Below, piece by piece: positions 8,540 to 17,666 of a stretch of DNA of 64,000 nucleotides. The notes beneath the pieces are model-generated. The model searched no databases, was not told the DNA's origin, and saw only the letters and a program-made list of their open reading frames with translations. The translations under genes and the position numbers were made by a program. The number at the start of each line of letters is the position of its first letter. Position 1 is the stretch's first letter. Origin of the DNA: Micromonospora carbonacea (GTDB taxonomy: Bacteria > Actinomycetota > Actinomycetes > Mycobacteriales > Micromonosporaceae); NCBI RefSeq assembly GCF_014205165.1, contig NZ_JACHMZ010000001.1, positions 3,326,001 through 3,390,000 of the forward strand, read 5' to 3'.

Positions 8540-9049
8540 TCAGTCGTCGTCCCGGTCGTCGGCGTCGTCGTCGTGGTCGTCGACGTCGTCCCGGTCGTCG
8601 TCGGCGTCGACGGGCTCCCGCTCGGCGTCGACCACGGTGCCGTCGTTGCGGTCGACGTCGATCTCGTGCTCGGTCTGCCCGTCGACGATCTCGACGCTCC
8701 ACACCGCCCGGCCGTTCTCGTCGTCGGCCTCGATCTCGACGATCCGCCCGCCGCCGGCCCGCGCGAGGGCGATCTCGCCGGCCCGCTGCCGGTCGACCTT
8801 GGCGGCCGGGGTGCCGGTCTCCGCCGGGGCGCCGGTGGCCGACGGCACGCCGGTGGCCGGGGGAGCACCGGTCGGGGTGCCGGTCGCGCCATCGCCCGGG
8901 GTCGTGGTGGCCGCCGGGGCGGCGGTGGCGGCGGTCAGGGTGGTGCGGGCCACCCGGTCGTCGGCGGCGGTGACGCCGACGGCCACCCCGGCCGCCGCCA
9001 GCATCGCCGCGCCGCCCAGGGACGCCATGATCAGGGAGTTGCGCTTCAT
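8540..9049 (-). CDS. PepSY-domain membrane-anchored/secreted protein
   Basis: A protein of 169 residues from ATG at 9049 (172 from GTG at 9058; an AGGAAAGGTG site serves either). A signal-anchor (residues about 4-27) leads into a Thr/Pro/Ala-rich extracytoplasmic linker, then one PepSY unit (AKVDRQRAGEIALARAGG ... VWSVEIVDGQTEHEIDVD), then a very acidic Asp-rich tail. PepSY proteins often modulate sensor kinases or secreted peptidases. It lies downstream of the kinase gene on the same strand, with its own operator-like repeat at 9121-9138, so it is likely part of that signalling circuit. Confidence 0.8.
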   Translation of the reverse strand: MKRNSLIMASLGGAAMLAAAGVAVGVTAADDRVARTTLTAATAAPAATTTPGDGATGTPTGAPPATGVPSATGAPAETGTPAAKVDRQRAGEIALARAGGGRIVEIEADDENGRAVWSVEIVDGQTEHEIDVDRNDGTVVDAEREPVDADDDRDDVDDHDDDADDRDDD

Positions 9050-9120
9050 CTCGGGCACCTTTCCTCGTGGTTCCTGCCAAGAAGGATCGGTCCCGGCGCG
9101 ATAGCGGCGCGCTGCACCGA

Positions 9121-9138
9121 CGCTAAGGCCCGGTTAAG
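9121..9138 (-). promoter_or_regulatory. putative response-regulator operator upstream of the PepSY gene
   Basis: On the minus strand the sequence is CTTAACCGggcCTTAGCG: two half-sites starting 11 bp apart. This is the spacing bound by OmpR-family dimers. An almost identical site, CTTAACCGtccCTTAGCG, lies at 12058-12075 upstream of the regulator gene. Confidence 0.6.
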
Positions 9139-9150
9139 GCCGCGCCGGCG

Positions 9151-10431
9151 CTAGGAGCGCGGCGGCGCGCCGAGCCAGAGCCGCACCTCCGCACCGCCGC
9201 CGGGGGCGGTGCGCAGCTCCAGCCGGCCCCCGGCGGCCTCCGCCGCCCGCCGGGCGATGTCCAGGCCCAGGCCGGTCGACCCGGCCGGGCTCGCGCCCCG
9301 GGCCACGGTGGCCGCGGGCATGCCGGGGCCGGAGTCGGCCACGGCGAGCAGCACCCGCCCGTCCCGCCGGGCGAGCCGGACGGTGAACGCGGTGCCGTCC
9401 GGGGTGTGCGCGAAGACGTTGCCGAGCAGCGCGTCGACCGCGGCGGCCAGCTCGTCGGCGGGCACCCCGACCGGCAGCGGCCCACCGGCCAGGTCACGGT
9501 GGACCTCCCGCCCGGTGTCCTCGGCCAGCACCGACCAGAAGGCCACCCGGTCGGCGACCACGGCGGCCGCGTCGCAGGCGGCCGGGGCGGCGGCCGGCGA
9601 CCGGTCACGGCGGGCCTGGCGGATCAGGCCGGTCACGGCCCGCTCCAGCGCGTCCGTCGCGGCGGCGATCCGGGCCGCGTCCTGCGGGTCGGGCAGCGAC
9701 TCGGCCTCCAGCCGCAGGGCGGTGAGCGGGGTGCGCAGCCGGTGTGACAGGTCGGCCACCTGCTCGCGTTCCTGCGCCAGGAGCACCTGGATGCGGCCGG
9801 CCAGGTGGTTGAGCGCGCCGGCCACCTCGCGCAGCTCGGCCGGGCCGGCGGGGGTGACCCGCGCGTCCAGCTCGGCGTTGGCGAGCCGGTGCGACACCGC
9901 CGACAGCTCGGTGATCGGCCGGACCAGGGTGCGGGCCAGCCGGTCGGCCACGGCCAGCCCCACCAGCACGAGCAGCACGCCGAGCAGGGCCAGCACGAGC
10001 CAGGACCGGGTCACCCCGGCCGTCAGCTCGGCGTGGGGCACGACCGTGCGGATCACCCCGGTGCCGTCCGGCCGGCCCTGCACGGCGATCACCACCTCGC
10101 GGCCCGCGTCGGACTCCGCGGTGAGGCTCTGCCCGCGTTCGGCCAGGGCCACCGCGGGGGTACGCGGGACGGGCGTGCCGAGCACGGTGTCGCCGGGCAG
10201 GTAGACGCTGACCGGGCGGCCCGACTCGGCGGCGAGCTGCTCGACGGTCAGCCGGATGGTCTCGGCGTCGGCGGTGCCCACCACGGGCACCAGGCTCTGC
10301 GCGTCGGCGGTGGCCCGGACGGTGGCCCGGTCCTCGGCCACGGCGCGCACCAGCAGCGCCAGCGGCACGAGGAACGCCACGAGGGTGAGCACGCTGACGG
10401 CGGCGGCCAGCAGCGCCAGGCGGGCCCTCAC
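9151..10431 (-). CDS. sensor histidine kinase
   Basis: A 426-residue membrane kinase: TM1 about 7-30, an extracytoplasmic sensor segment to about 143, TM2 about 144-164, then HAMP. The H-box is DLSHRLRTPLTALR with H230 as phosphorylation site; the N-box is LLGNVFAHTPDGT, and the G-boxes are ADSGPGMP and GSTGLGLDIARR. The GTG start at 10431 overlaps the response-regulator stop by 4 bp, so the pair is translationally coupled. The stimulus is unknown. An adjacent PepSY protein and predicted autoregulatory sites suggest an envelope-related circuit. Confidence 0.88.
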   Translation of the reverse strand: MRARLALLAAAVSVLTLVAFLVPLALLVRAVAEDRATVRATADAQSLVPVVGTADAETIRLTVEQLAAESGRPVSVYLPGDTVLGTPVPRTPAVALAERGQSLTAESDAGREVVIAVQGRPDGTGVIRTVVPHAELTAGVTRSWLVLALLGVLLVLVGLAVADRLARTLVRPITELSAVSHRLANAELDARVTPAGPAELREVAGALNHLAGRIQVLLAQEREQVADLSHRLRTPLTALRLEAESLPDPQDAARIAAATDALERAVTGLIRQARRDRSPAAAPAACDAAAVVADRVAFWSVLAEDTGREVHRDLAGGPLPVGVPADELAAAVDALLGNVFAHTPDGTAFTVRLARRDGRVLLAVADSGPGMPAATVARGASPAGSTGLGLDIARRAAEAAGGRLELRTAPGGGAEVRLWLGAPPRS

Positions 10432-11120
10432 GCCGCGCCGCCCGGCGGCTCCAGCCGCACGCCCACGCCCCGCACGGTGTGCAGGTAGCGGGGCTCCTGG
10501 GCGCTCTCGCCCAGCTTGCGGCGCAGCCACGACAGGTGCACGTCGACGGTCTTGTCCGCGCCGCCGTACGGGATCTGCCAGACCTCGGTGAGCAGCTCCC
10601 GCTTGGTGACCACCTCGCCGGGCCGGGCGGCGAGGTGGTGCAGCAGGTCGAACTCGCGCGGGGTGAGCTCGACCGCGACGCCGTCGAGGGTCACCTGCCG
10701 GGCCCGCGGGTCGACGCGCAGGCCACCCACCACGAGCGTGGGATCCGCCGCCCCGGCGGCCGCGCCGCGGCGCAGCACCGCGCGGACCCGCGCGTCGAGC
10801 TGGGCGGCGGTGAACGGCTTCACCACGTAGTCGTCGGCGCCGGCGTCGAGGACCCGGACGATCTCCGTCTCGTCGTCCCGGGCGGTGGCCACGATGACCG
10901 GCACCGCGCTGACCGCCCGCAGCATCCGCAGCAGCTCCCGCCCGTCCAGGTCGGGCAGGCCCAGGTCGAGCACGACCAGGTCCGGCCGGTTGTCCAGGGC
11001 GTCGCGCAGCCCGTCCATCGCGGTCGACGCGGCGGCCACCGCGTGACCCCGGTCCCGCAGCGCCCGCACCAGCGGCGTGCGGATGGTCAGGTCGTCCTCG
11101 ATCAGCAGCAGGCGGGGCAC
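10428..11120 (-). CDS. OmpR-family response regulator
   Basis: A 230-residue regulator with a receiver domain (acidic pocket D9/D10, phosphoacceptor D52 in VVLDLGLPD, K101 in VVKPF) and a C-terminal winged helix (LTPREFDLLHHLAARPG ... VDVHLSWLRRKLGE). The GTG start is at 11118-11120. It heads a regulator-kinase-PepSY transcription unit. Only 44 bp separate its start codon from an inserted IS element that splits the upstream control region. Readthrough from the co-oriented transposase gene may now contribute to expression. Confidence 0.9.
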   Translation of the reverse strand: MPRLLLIEDDLTIRTPLVRALRDRGHAVAAASTAMDGLRDALDNRPDLVVLDLGLPDLDGRELLRMLRAVSAVPVIVATARDDETEIVRVLDAGADDYVVKPFTAAQLDARVRAVLRRGAAAGAADPTLVVGGLRVDPRARQVTLDGVAVELTPREFDLLHHLAARPGEVVTKRELLTEVWQIPYGGADKTVDVHLSWLRRKLGESAQEPRYLHTVRGVGVRLEPPGGAA

Positions 11121-11170
11121 ACGACGAGGCTAGCCGCACCGGCCGGCGGCGGCCGGCGTTCTTAGAACTC

Positions 11171-11997
11171 CTAACTCTGGGTGCGTTGGAGTTGGCGCCA
11201 GCAGATGAGGGCGCAGGCGAGGCTGAGGAAGGCTTCGTGGATGTCGTCGCGGATTTCCCAGCGGATGCGCAGGCGGCGGAACCAGTGCAGCCAGGCGATG
11301 GTGCGTTCCACGACCCAGCGTTGGGTGCCGAGGCCGGAGCCGTGGGGTGTGCCGCGTCGGGCGATGACCGGGGTGACGCCGCGGGCCCGGACTTGTTGGC
11401 GGTGGCTGTCGTAGTCGTAGCCCCGATCGGCGTACAGCCGGTCGGGGCGACGCCTCGGTGGCCCTGGCCGGCCGCCGATCGCGGGGATGGCGTCGAGCAG
11501 GGCGGTGGTCTGGGTGGAGTCGTGCCTGTTCCCGCTGGTCAGTGTGACCGCGAGGGGGATGCCGCCGGCGTCGGTGATGACGTGGTGTTTCGAGCCAGGC
11601 TTGCGGCGGTCGACCGGGCTCGGACCGGTTTTGGGCCGCCCTTGAGCGCCCGGATGTGGGAGCCGTCGATCACCGCCCTCGACAGGTCCAACTGCCCCGC
11701 GCCGCGCAGCCGGGCCAGCAGCAGCTCGTGCAACCGCTGCCACACCCCAGCCTGGTTCCAGTCCCGCAACCGGCGCCAGCAGGTCATCCCGCAGCCGAAC
11801 CCGAGTTCCTGGGGCAGGTACTCCCAGGGGATCGCGGTGTAGAGCACGAACAGGATCCCGCACAACACCTTCCGGTCATCCAACGGCTTACGCCCCGGGT
11901 ACCGGCTGCGGCGTGGTGGGCGGGGTGGCAACAGCGGCGCGATCTCGGCCCACAACTCGTCCGAGACGATCCACGGCGGCTGCTCACCCCTCCTCAC
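11171..11997 (-). CDS. IS5-family transposase, made by -1 ribosomal frameshift
   Basis: The first frame (11997 to about 11539) carries the N-terminal DUF4096-type domain (SDELWAEIAPLLPP ... RDWNQAGVWQRLHELLL) and the first catalytic Asp in VIDGSHIRA. The second frame, ending at 11171, carries DRGYD and the VERTIAWLHWFRRL helix with the catalytic Glu. The frames join by a -1 shift at the heptamer C CCA AAA (minus strand, 11635-11629). Joined, the product is a complete transposase of roughly 275 residues. The stop codon lies inside the left inverted repeat. Confidence 0.82.
11629..11635 (-). promoter_or_regulatory. slippery heptamer for -1 frameshifting in the transposase
   Basis: CCCAAAA on the minus strand, decoded as C CCA AAA in the first frame and CCC AAA after slippage. 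This fits the X XXY YYZ rule and lies exactly where the two transposase frames must join. Confidence 0.65.
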
Positions 11998-12057
11998 GTT
12001 CAGACGGAACGACCCTCACATCCAGTCGGTTACGCCCAACTCATTAAGTTAGGACCT

Positions 12058-12075
12058 CTTAACCGTCCCTTAGCG
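12058..12075. promoter_or_regulatory. putative response-regulator operator, hit by the IS element
   Basis: CTTAACCGtccCTTAGCG, two half-sites 11 bp apart, matching the site upstream of the PepSY gene in 16 of 18 positions. The IS right end abuts the TTA of the first half-site. Removing the IS and one TTA copy joins C at 11161 to TTAACCG and restores the same half-site, so the element inserted into this operator. Confidence 0.6.
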
Positions 12076-12119
12076 TCGTCCCACGCCGGGGCCAACATTC
12101 GATCGGGGATAGTCGGGGC

Positions 12120-12620
12120 ATGCGTCGTCGTTCGTTGTTGGCGGTCGCGGGGTGGCTGGCCACCGCCGTGCTCGCCACCGTGATCGGGCTGGCCGCGATC
12201 CGGCTGGTCGGGGAGAGCATCACCGGCACCCCGGGCGGGGTGCGCAGCCAGGAGGAGGTCGAGCGGGCGCTGGCCGCCCCGGCGTCCACCGCAGCCGCCT
12301 CCCCGACGGGGGTCCCCTCTCCCGGCGCGCCGGTGCCGACCGGATCCAATCCGCCGGAGCCGGGCGGGTCGGGCGGGCCGGAGCCGACCGGGTCGGGCGC
12401 GCGGCGGGTCCTGGCGACCACCGGTGGCACGGCCGTGGCCGAGTGCGTCCCGGGCGGGGTGCGGCTGGTCTCCTGGGCCCCCGCGCAGGACCACCGGGTC
12501 GCCGACGTCGACCGGGGGCCGGACGACGACGTCGAGGTCACCTTCGTCGGGCCGGGCGGGGAGCACGAGCTGAAGGTGCGCTGCGTCGGCGGCGAGCCGG
12601 TCGCCGTCGCCGACGACTGA
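12120..12620 (+). CDS. hypothetical secreted/membrane-anchored protein
   Basis: A 166-residue protein with an N-terminal signal-anchor (about residues 6-30, LLAVAGWLATAVLATVIGL), a Pro/Ser/Gly-rich linker (about 50-92) and a C-terminal globular part with two cysteines (AECVPGG and KVRCVGG) that could pair as a disulphide. It probably acts outside the membrane. I do not recognise the family. It is divergent from the two-component operon and directly downstream of the predicted response-regulator operator, so it may be a target of that regulator. The IS insertion leaves this side of the operator intact. Confidence 0.65.
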   Translation: MRRRSLLAVAGWLATAVLATVIGLAAIRLVGESITGTPGGVRSQEEVERALAAPASTAAASPTGVPSPGAPVPTGSNPPEPGGSGGPEPTGSGARRVLATTGGTAVAECVPGGVRLVSWAPAQDHRVADVDRGPDDDVEVTFVGPGGEHELKVRCVGGEPVAVADD

Positions 12621-12629
12621 GGCGGGCCG

Positions 12630-12644
12630 GCCCCGCACCGGGGC
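12630..12644. terminator. small hairpin between convergent genes
   Basis: GCCCCG and CGGGGC flank a CAC loop in the 27-bp gap between the secreted-protein gene and the stop of the protease-NACHT-Rel gene. Confidence 0.4.
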
Positions 12645-12647
12645 GGC

Positions 12648-15600
12648 TCAGACGCCCGAGGTGACCCGGTAGGCGTCGAACACCCCGTCGACCCTGCGGA
12701 CCGCGGCCAGCAGGTGCCCCAGGTGCAACGGGTCGGCCAACTCGAAGCTGAACCGGCTCACCGCCACCCGGTCGCGGGTGGTGGTGAGCGTCACGGAGAG
12801 GATGTCGACCCGCTCGTCGGAGAGCACCCGGCTGACGTCCGCCAGGAGCCGCTGCCGGTTGAGTGCCTCCACCTGGATGGCCACCAGGAACGCCGAGGCG
12901 GAGGTGAGCTTCCAGCTCACCTCGACCACCCGCTCGGCCTGGGCCCGCAGCTCCGTGGCCTTGGCGCAGTCGTCGCGGTGCACACTCACACCGTTGTTGC
13001 GGGTGACGAACCCGAAGACCGAGTCGGGCGGCACCGGCGTGCAGCAGCGGGCCAGCTTGATCCACACGTCGCCGGCGCCCCGCACCACCACGCCCGAGTC
13101 GTGGCCGTTCATCCGGACCCGGGGCGGCCGGGTGGCCACGGCCGTCTCGGACATGTCCTCCGCCGCGCCCTCCTCGCCCCCGTACGCGGCCATCAGCTTC
13201 TGCACCACCGACTGCGCGGAGACCCGGCTGTCGCCGACCGCCGCGTACAGCGACGCCACGTCGGCCAGGTGCAGGTCCCGCGCGACCGCCAGCAACGCCT
13301 CGGGGGTGAGCATCCGCTGCACGGGGACCCCCTGCCGGCGCATGGCCGCGACCAGCGCCTCCTTGCCGGCCTCGATCGCCTCCTCCCGGCCCTCGACGCT
13401 GAAGAACTGGCGGATCTTGGTCTGGGCGCGGGGGCTCTTGACGAAGCCCAGCCAGCCCCGTGACGGCCCCGCCGTGTCGGACCTCGACGTGAAGATCTCG
13501 ATCACGTCGCCGTTGGACAGCGTCGACTCCAGGGGCACCAGCTTGCCGTTGACCCGCGCCCCGATGCACTTGTGCCCGACCTCGGTGTGCACCGCGTACG
13601 CGAAGTCCACCGGCGTCGACCCCGTCGGCAACGGGATGACGTCACCCTTGGGGGTGAAGACGTACACCTCCTGGCTCGACAGGTCGAACCGCAACGCGTC
13701 GAGGAACTCGCTCGGATCCGCCGCCTCCCGCTGCCAGTCGAGCAGCAGGCGCAGCCACGTCATCTCGTCGACGTGCGCGGGGCCGCCCCCCGCCTGCGCG
13801 CCGTGCCGCCACCGGGCCATGATCCCGTACTCGGCGACGCGGTGCATCGCGTGGGTGCGGATCTGCACCTCCAGGTGCCGCCCCGTGGGCCCGACGACCG
13901 TCGTGTGCAGCGACTGGTACATGTTGGACTTGGGCAGCGCGACGTAGTCCTTGATCCGGCCCGGCACCGGCGGCCAGTTGGCGTGCACCACGCCCAGGGC
14001 CGCGTAGCAGTCGCGCACCGTGTCGACCAGGATCCGCACCCCAGCCAGGTCGTAGACCTCAGCGAAGTCGCGGCCCTGCACGATCATCTTCTGGTAGATC
14101 GCATACATGTGCCTCGGCTGGCCCGTCGCCTCCGCCCGGATCCTGGCGGCCCTCAGGTCCGCGTCCACCTTGACGGTGACCTGGCGCAGCAGCGCCTCCC
14201 GCCGGGGCCGGCGCGCTTCCACCAGGCGGGCGATCTCCTCGTACCGCTTGGGGAACAGCGTGCTGAACGCGAGGTCCTCCAGCTCCCACTTGATCGTGTT
14301 CATGCCGAGCCGCTGCGCCAGGGGCGCGAGGATCTCCAGCGTCTCGGTCGCCTTCTGCTCCTGCTTGGGCCGGGGCAGGAAGGACAGGGTGCGCATGTTG
14401 TGCAGCCGGTCGGCCAGCTTGATCACCAGGACCCGCGGGTCCTTCGCCATCGCCACGACCATCTTGCGGATCGACTCCGCCTCGGCGACGTCGCCGAACG
14501 TGACCCGGTCGAGCTTGGTCACCCCGTCGACGAGCGCCGCCACCTCGTCGCCGAACTCGACCCGAAGCTGGTGCAGGGGGTACGCGGCGTCCTCGACCGT
14601 GTCGCCGAGCAGCCCCGCGACCAGGGTCGTGGTGTCCATGCCCAGTTCGGCCAGGATGGTGGCCACCGAGAGCGGGTGGGTGATGTAGGGGTCGCCGGAC
14701 TTGCGGTACTGGCCGGAGTGCCACCACGACGCGGTGTCGAACGCGCGCTGCAACAGCAGGACGTCGGCGTCGGGATGGCTCCGCCGGTGGGCGGCCACCA
14801 CCGGTTCGAGCGCCTCGCTGACCTGGGGGGTGTCGCCGCCCAGGAGGCCGTCGATGCCCATCCGGCGGGCCAGCCGCCGCACCGACGAGACACGGTGCGG
14901 CTCCGCGCCGCCGGCCCGCGTCGGACCGGGCGCGGCCGCGTCGGGGACGAGGTCACCGGGCGGGGGCGCTGCCTCGACGCCGTCGAGGTGGGCGAGCGCG
15001 GTGACGGCCACGCGGCGCTGCAACGGCGCCAGGCCCGCCTGTCGCGCGAGGCGGACAAGCAGCTCGCGGCCCCGCCCATCGCCCGCGCGGGCGAGCGCGT
15101 CGGCGGCCCAGACGCGCTGCCCGCCCTCGAACGCCTCGTCCTGGCCGACCACGGCGAGCAGGGCGGGACCGTCGACGTCGACGAGACGCGCCACCTGTTC
15201 CATGATCCATTTGTCGCCGCCGTCGCCGACCGTCCCGTCCGGGTCGACGGGGCGGGGCGGCGTCGGGTGCGGCGCGAGGTCGGCCAGCGTGCGCAGGGCG
15301 CCGACCCGCAGCCGGCGGTCGATCCTCGGGTCGGTCACGACGGCCCGGGCCAGGTCGGCTCCGGCGGGCCGGCTGAGGTGGACGCAGGTGTCGACGGCCA
15401 CCTGCCGGTCGTCGACGGATACGCGCTCGTCGTGGGCGATGGCACGCAGCGCCCGGACGGCGTTGTCCACGACCTCCACGGTCAGGTCGTGGCCGTCGTC
15501 GACGAGCGCGCCGACGAACAGGGCCGCGCCGAGGCCGCCGGTGGCCGTCATGGCCCGCAGGGCCGAGGCGACGGCGTCGGGCTGCGGCCACGCCGCGACC

Positions 15601-17666
15601 AGGAACCGGGCGAAGGACTGCCGCCAGGCGGGCGGGGGCACCGCCCGGCCCGACACGGTGCGCAGCAGCAGGTCGCGGAACGCCGGCCCGGCCCGGTCGG
15701 CGTCGTGGGCGACGACCTGCGCGGCCAGATACTCCTGGATGGTCTGGTGCAGGAAGACGAAGTCGTCGCCCCGCTCCAGCAGCACCCCGCTGCGGCGCAG
15801 GAGATCGGCGAGCAGGTCCCGCCAGGTGCCCGTCGGCACCGACGGCGGGGGCAGGTGGCGGGTCCACCGGGCGAGCCTGTCGACGGCCGGTTGCGCGTCG
15901 CCGGCCAGCCGGTCCGCGGCGAGGCGGCCGATGAGGTCGTCGCGCTCGACGATGAGCCGCTCCCCCGCCTCCTCCGCCTGCCGGCCGTAGCGGCGCAGCC
16001 GCCGCAGCACCTGCTGGCGGATGCCGCCGTCGGCGTCGCTGTACTGGCGTTCGCAGAGCAGTTGCACGAAGTCGTGGAAGATCCTGCTGCGCCCGCGCGG
16101 CAGGCGACGCGGCGCGCTCGCCACGAACAGCTGGCACAGCATGGTGGCCATCAGCGGGTTGCGGGCCAGCTCCCCCAGCCCGAGCCGGTCGAGCTCCCGG
16201 TCGAACTCGTCGGCGGTGTCGCCGGGGCGATCGACCGCGAGGCGGCTGAACCAGCCCTCGGTGAACCGGCGGCGCTGCTCCTCGTCGAAGGCGAGCAGCT
16301 CGAACCGCAGCGGCTCCCAGTCCGCCCCCGAAGTGGCGTGCAGGTCGGCGGCCGGCCGGGTGGCGATGACGAACCGGTGCGCGCTGCGCGGCGTCGCCCG
16401 GTGGGCGGCGAGGAAGGCGAGGACGTCCTGCCGCCGGCCGGAGTCCATGATCTCGTCGAGGCCGTCGACCAGGACCAGCCAGGTCCCGTCCGACATGGGC
16501 GGGGCGTCGAAGAAGCCCGGGGGCCAGGACCCGCCGTTACCCGCCAACCCGAAGTCGGCCCGCACGCTCCGGGCGACCGCCGCACCGAGGCTGTCCGCTT
16601 CGAGCAGGTCGGTGGCCTGCACCCGGACCGGGACGTCGGTGACGTCGGTGCTCTGCTGACGCCGGACCAGGTCGCGCGTCACGACGTGGAAGAGGCTGGA
16701 CTTGCCCGCGCCGGCGCCGCCCACGAGAAACGCGTCCCGGTCACCGTCGAAGACGACCTCGGCGGGGCGGATCGGCGCGGGGACCGACCACGCCGCCGTG
16801 GGTGTCTCGTGTAGCCGGGTCGTCTGCCGGACGTAGACGGCGGACAGGGGCGGCAGCTGGGTGGTCGCGGGCATCCGGTACGGGTGCCGGGCCGACGCCC
16901 GCTCCGCCAGCGCCAGGTAGGCCCGTAGCTGGGGGCCGGGGAAGCGCCACCGGCCGGCGGCGAGCTGCCGGTCGGTCAGCAGGCTCAGCCAGTGCCGGTG
17001 GTGGGGCTGGACGGCGGCGAGGTGCGGGTCGGCGTGCCCGCAGCGGGCGACGATCTCGCCGACGGGCAGCATGTGGGCGCTGCCGGTGGTGCTCGACGTG
17101 CAGATCATGCCGCACACCGCGCCGGTGCGGTGGTTGACCACGGGGCTGCCGCTGAACCCCGCCGTGACCGGGGTGCCGCGCAGCCGGAGCAGGCGCAGCG
17201 GGTCGTCCTCGCTGCGCCGCGACTGGCCCTCGTAGACGAACGTCGCCGGCTGGCCGCTGCGGAACATGCCGTCGGGGTGCCCGTACGCCCAGAGCGCGTC
17301 GCCGACGCTGATCACGGGGCTGGACAGGACGGGCGTCAGCTCGGCCGACGGCACCGACTGGTCGACGGCCAGCAGGGCGAGGTCCAGCCCGGCCCGGCTG
17401 CGGTGGACGGCGTCCGGGACGACCCGCAGGGTCAGGCTGACCCCGGCGGCGACCACCCGCCCCAACGCGGTCTCCGGTGTCGGCTGCCCGTCGGCGGCGA
17501 GCACGTGCGCGCAGGTCGCCACGGTCGCCGGGGCGACGAGGAAGCCGGTGCCGCGGCTCGGCGCGCCCCCGGACGGCGACGGCACCTCGATGGCCACCGT
17601 GGCGGCGTGGAGCAGTTCCTCCCAGCTCGCGTCGACCGCGGTCGCTAGGTCGTCGGCTTTTCCCAC
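12648..17666 (-). CDS. trypsin-like protease - NACHT/STAND NTPase - Rel (p)ppGpp synthetase fusion
   Basis: One 1672-residue polypeptide. Residues 1-215: trypsin-like protease with H54 (TCAHVLA), D95 (GLDLALL) and S172 (GFSGSPV), complete triad, no signal peptide. Residues 300-660: NACHT-type STAND NTPase with Walker [10 protein letters not shown] (K322), Walker [12 protein letters not shown] (D401) and [12 protein letters not shown] (638-649). Residues 680-900: helical, HEAT-like. Residues 925-1672: complete Rel, with HD domain, synthetase (YDLAGVRI with D1207; [20 protein letters not shown] with E1266), TGS (VYVFTPKGD), conserved-Cys region (LARCCTPVP) and ACT. The hydrolase motif normally LLHDTVEDT reads LLGDTVEDA, so the metal-binding His is Gly1021. 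The GTG start at 17666 overlaps the Trypco1 gene by 22 bp. Inferred role: a cytosolic sensor that releases or activates an alarmone-synthesising effector, most likely in conflict or stress. Confidence 0.9.
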   Translation of the reverse strand: MGKADDLATAVDASWEELLHAATVAIEVPSPSGGAPSRGTGFLVAPATVATCAHVLAADGQPTPETALGRVVAAGVSLTLRVVPDAVHRSRAGLDLALLAVDQSVPSAELTPVLSSPVISVGDALWAYGHPDGMFRSGQPATFVYEGQSRRSEDDPLRLLRLRGTPVTAGFSGSPVVNHRTGAVCGMICTSSTTGSAHMLPVGEIVARCGHADPHLAAVQPHHRHWLSLLTDRQLAAGRWRFPGPQLRAYLALAERASARHPYRMPATTQLPPLSAVYVRQTTRLHETPTAAWSVPAPIRPAEVVFDGDRDAFLVGGAGAGKSSLFHVVTRDLVRRQQSTDVTDVPVRVQATDLLEADSLGAAVARSVRADFGLAGNGGSWPPGFFDAPPMSDGTWLVLVDGLDEIMDSGRRQDVLAFLAAHRATPRSAHRFVIATRPAADLHATSGADWEPLRFELLAFDEEQRRRFTEGWFSRLAVDRPGDTADEFDRELDRLGLGELARNPLMATMLCQLFVASAPRRLPRGRSRIFHDFVQLLCERQYSDADGGIRQQVLRRLRRYGRQAEEAGERLIVERDDLIGRLAADRLAGDAQPAVDRLARWTRHLPPPSVPTGTWRDLLADLLRRSGVLLERGDDFVFLHQTIQEYLAAQVVAHDADRAGPAFRDLLLRTVSGRAVPPPAWRQSFARFLVAAWPQPDAVASALRAMTATGGLGAALFVGALVDDGHDLTVEVVDNAVRALRAIAHDERVSVDDRQVAVDTCVHLSRPAGADLARAVVTDPRIDRRLRVGALRTLADLAPHPTPPRPVDPDGTVGDGGDKWIMEQVARLVDVDGPALLAVVGQDEAFEGGQRVWAADALARAGDGRGRELLVRLARQAGLAPLQRRVAVTALAHLDGVEAAPPPGDLVPDAAAPGPTRAGGAEPHRVSSVRRLARRMGIDGLLGGDTPQVSEALEPVVAAHRRSHPDADVLLLQRAFDTASWWHSGQYRKSGDPYITHPLSVATILAELGMDTTTLVAGLLGDTVEDAAYPLHQLRVEFGDEVAALVDGVTKLDRVTFGDVAEAESIRKMVVAMAKDPRVLVIKLADRLHNMRTLSFLPRPKQEQKATETLEILAPLAQRLGMNTIKWELEDLAFSTLFPKRYEEIARLVEARRPRREALLRQVTVKVDADLRAARIRAEATGQPRHMYAIYQKMIVQGRDFAEVYDLAGVRILVDTVRDCYAALGVVHANWPPVPGRIKDYVALPKSNMYQSLHTTVVGPTGRHLEVQIRTHAMHRVAEYGIMARWRHGAQAGGGPAHVDEMTWLRLLLDWQREAADPSEFLDALRFDLSSQEVYVFTPKGDVIPLPTGSTPVDFAYAVHTEVGHKCIGARVNGKLVPLESTLSNGDVIEIFTSRSDTAGPSRGWLGFVKSPRAQTKIRQFFSVEGREEAIEAGKEALVAAMRRQGVPVQRMLTPEALLAVARDLHLADVASLYAAVGDSRVSAQSVVQKLMAAYGGEEGAAEDMSETAVATRPPRVRMNGHDSGVVVRGAGDVWIKLARCCTPVPPDSVFGFVTRNNGVSVHRDDCAKATELRAQAERVVEVSWKLTSASAFLVAIQVEALNRQRLLADVSRVLSDERVDILSVTLTTTRDRVAVSRFSFELADPLHLGHLLAAVRRVDGVFDAYRVTSGV

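Larger units (their letters stand above)
11165..12058 (-). mobile_element. IS5-family (IS427-like) insertion sequence
   Basis: About 894 bp bounded by imperfect terminal inverted repeats GAACTCCTAACTC (left) and GAGGTCCTAACTT (right, read inward), 10 of 13 matching. TTA at 11162-11164 and TTA at 12059-12061 look like a 3-bp target duplication, as expected for this IS group. It encodes one DDE transposase in two overlapping frames and looks intact. It lies between the response-regulator gene and its divergent neighbour, within a predicted operator. Confidence 0.82.
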
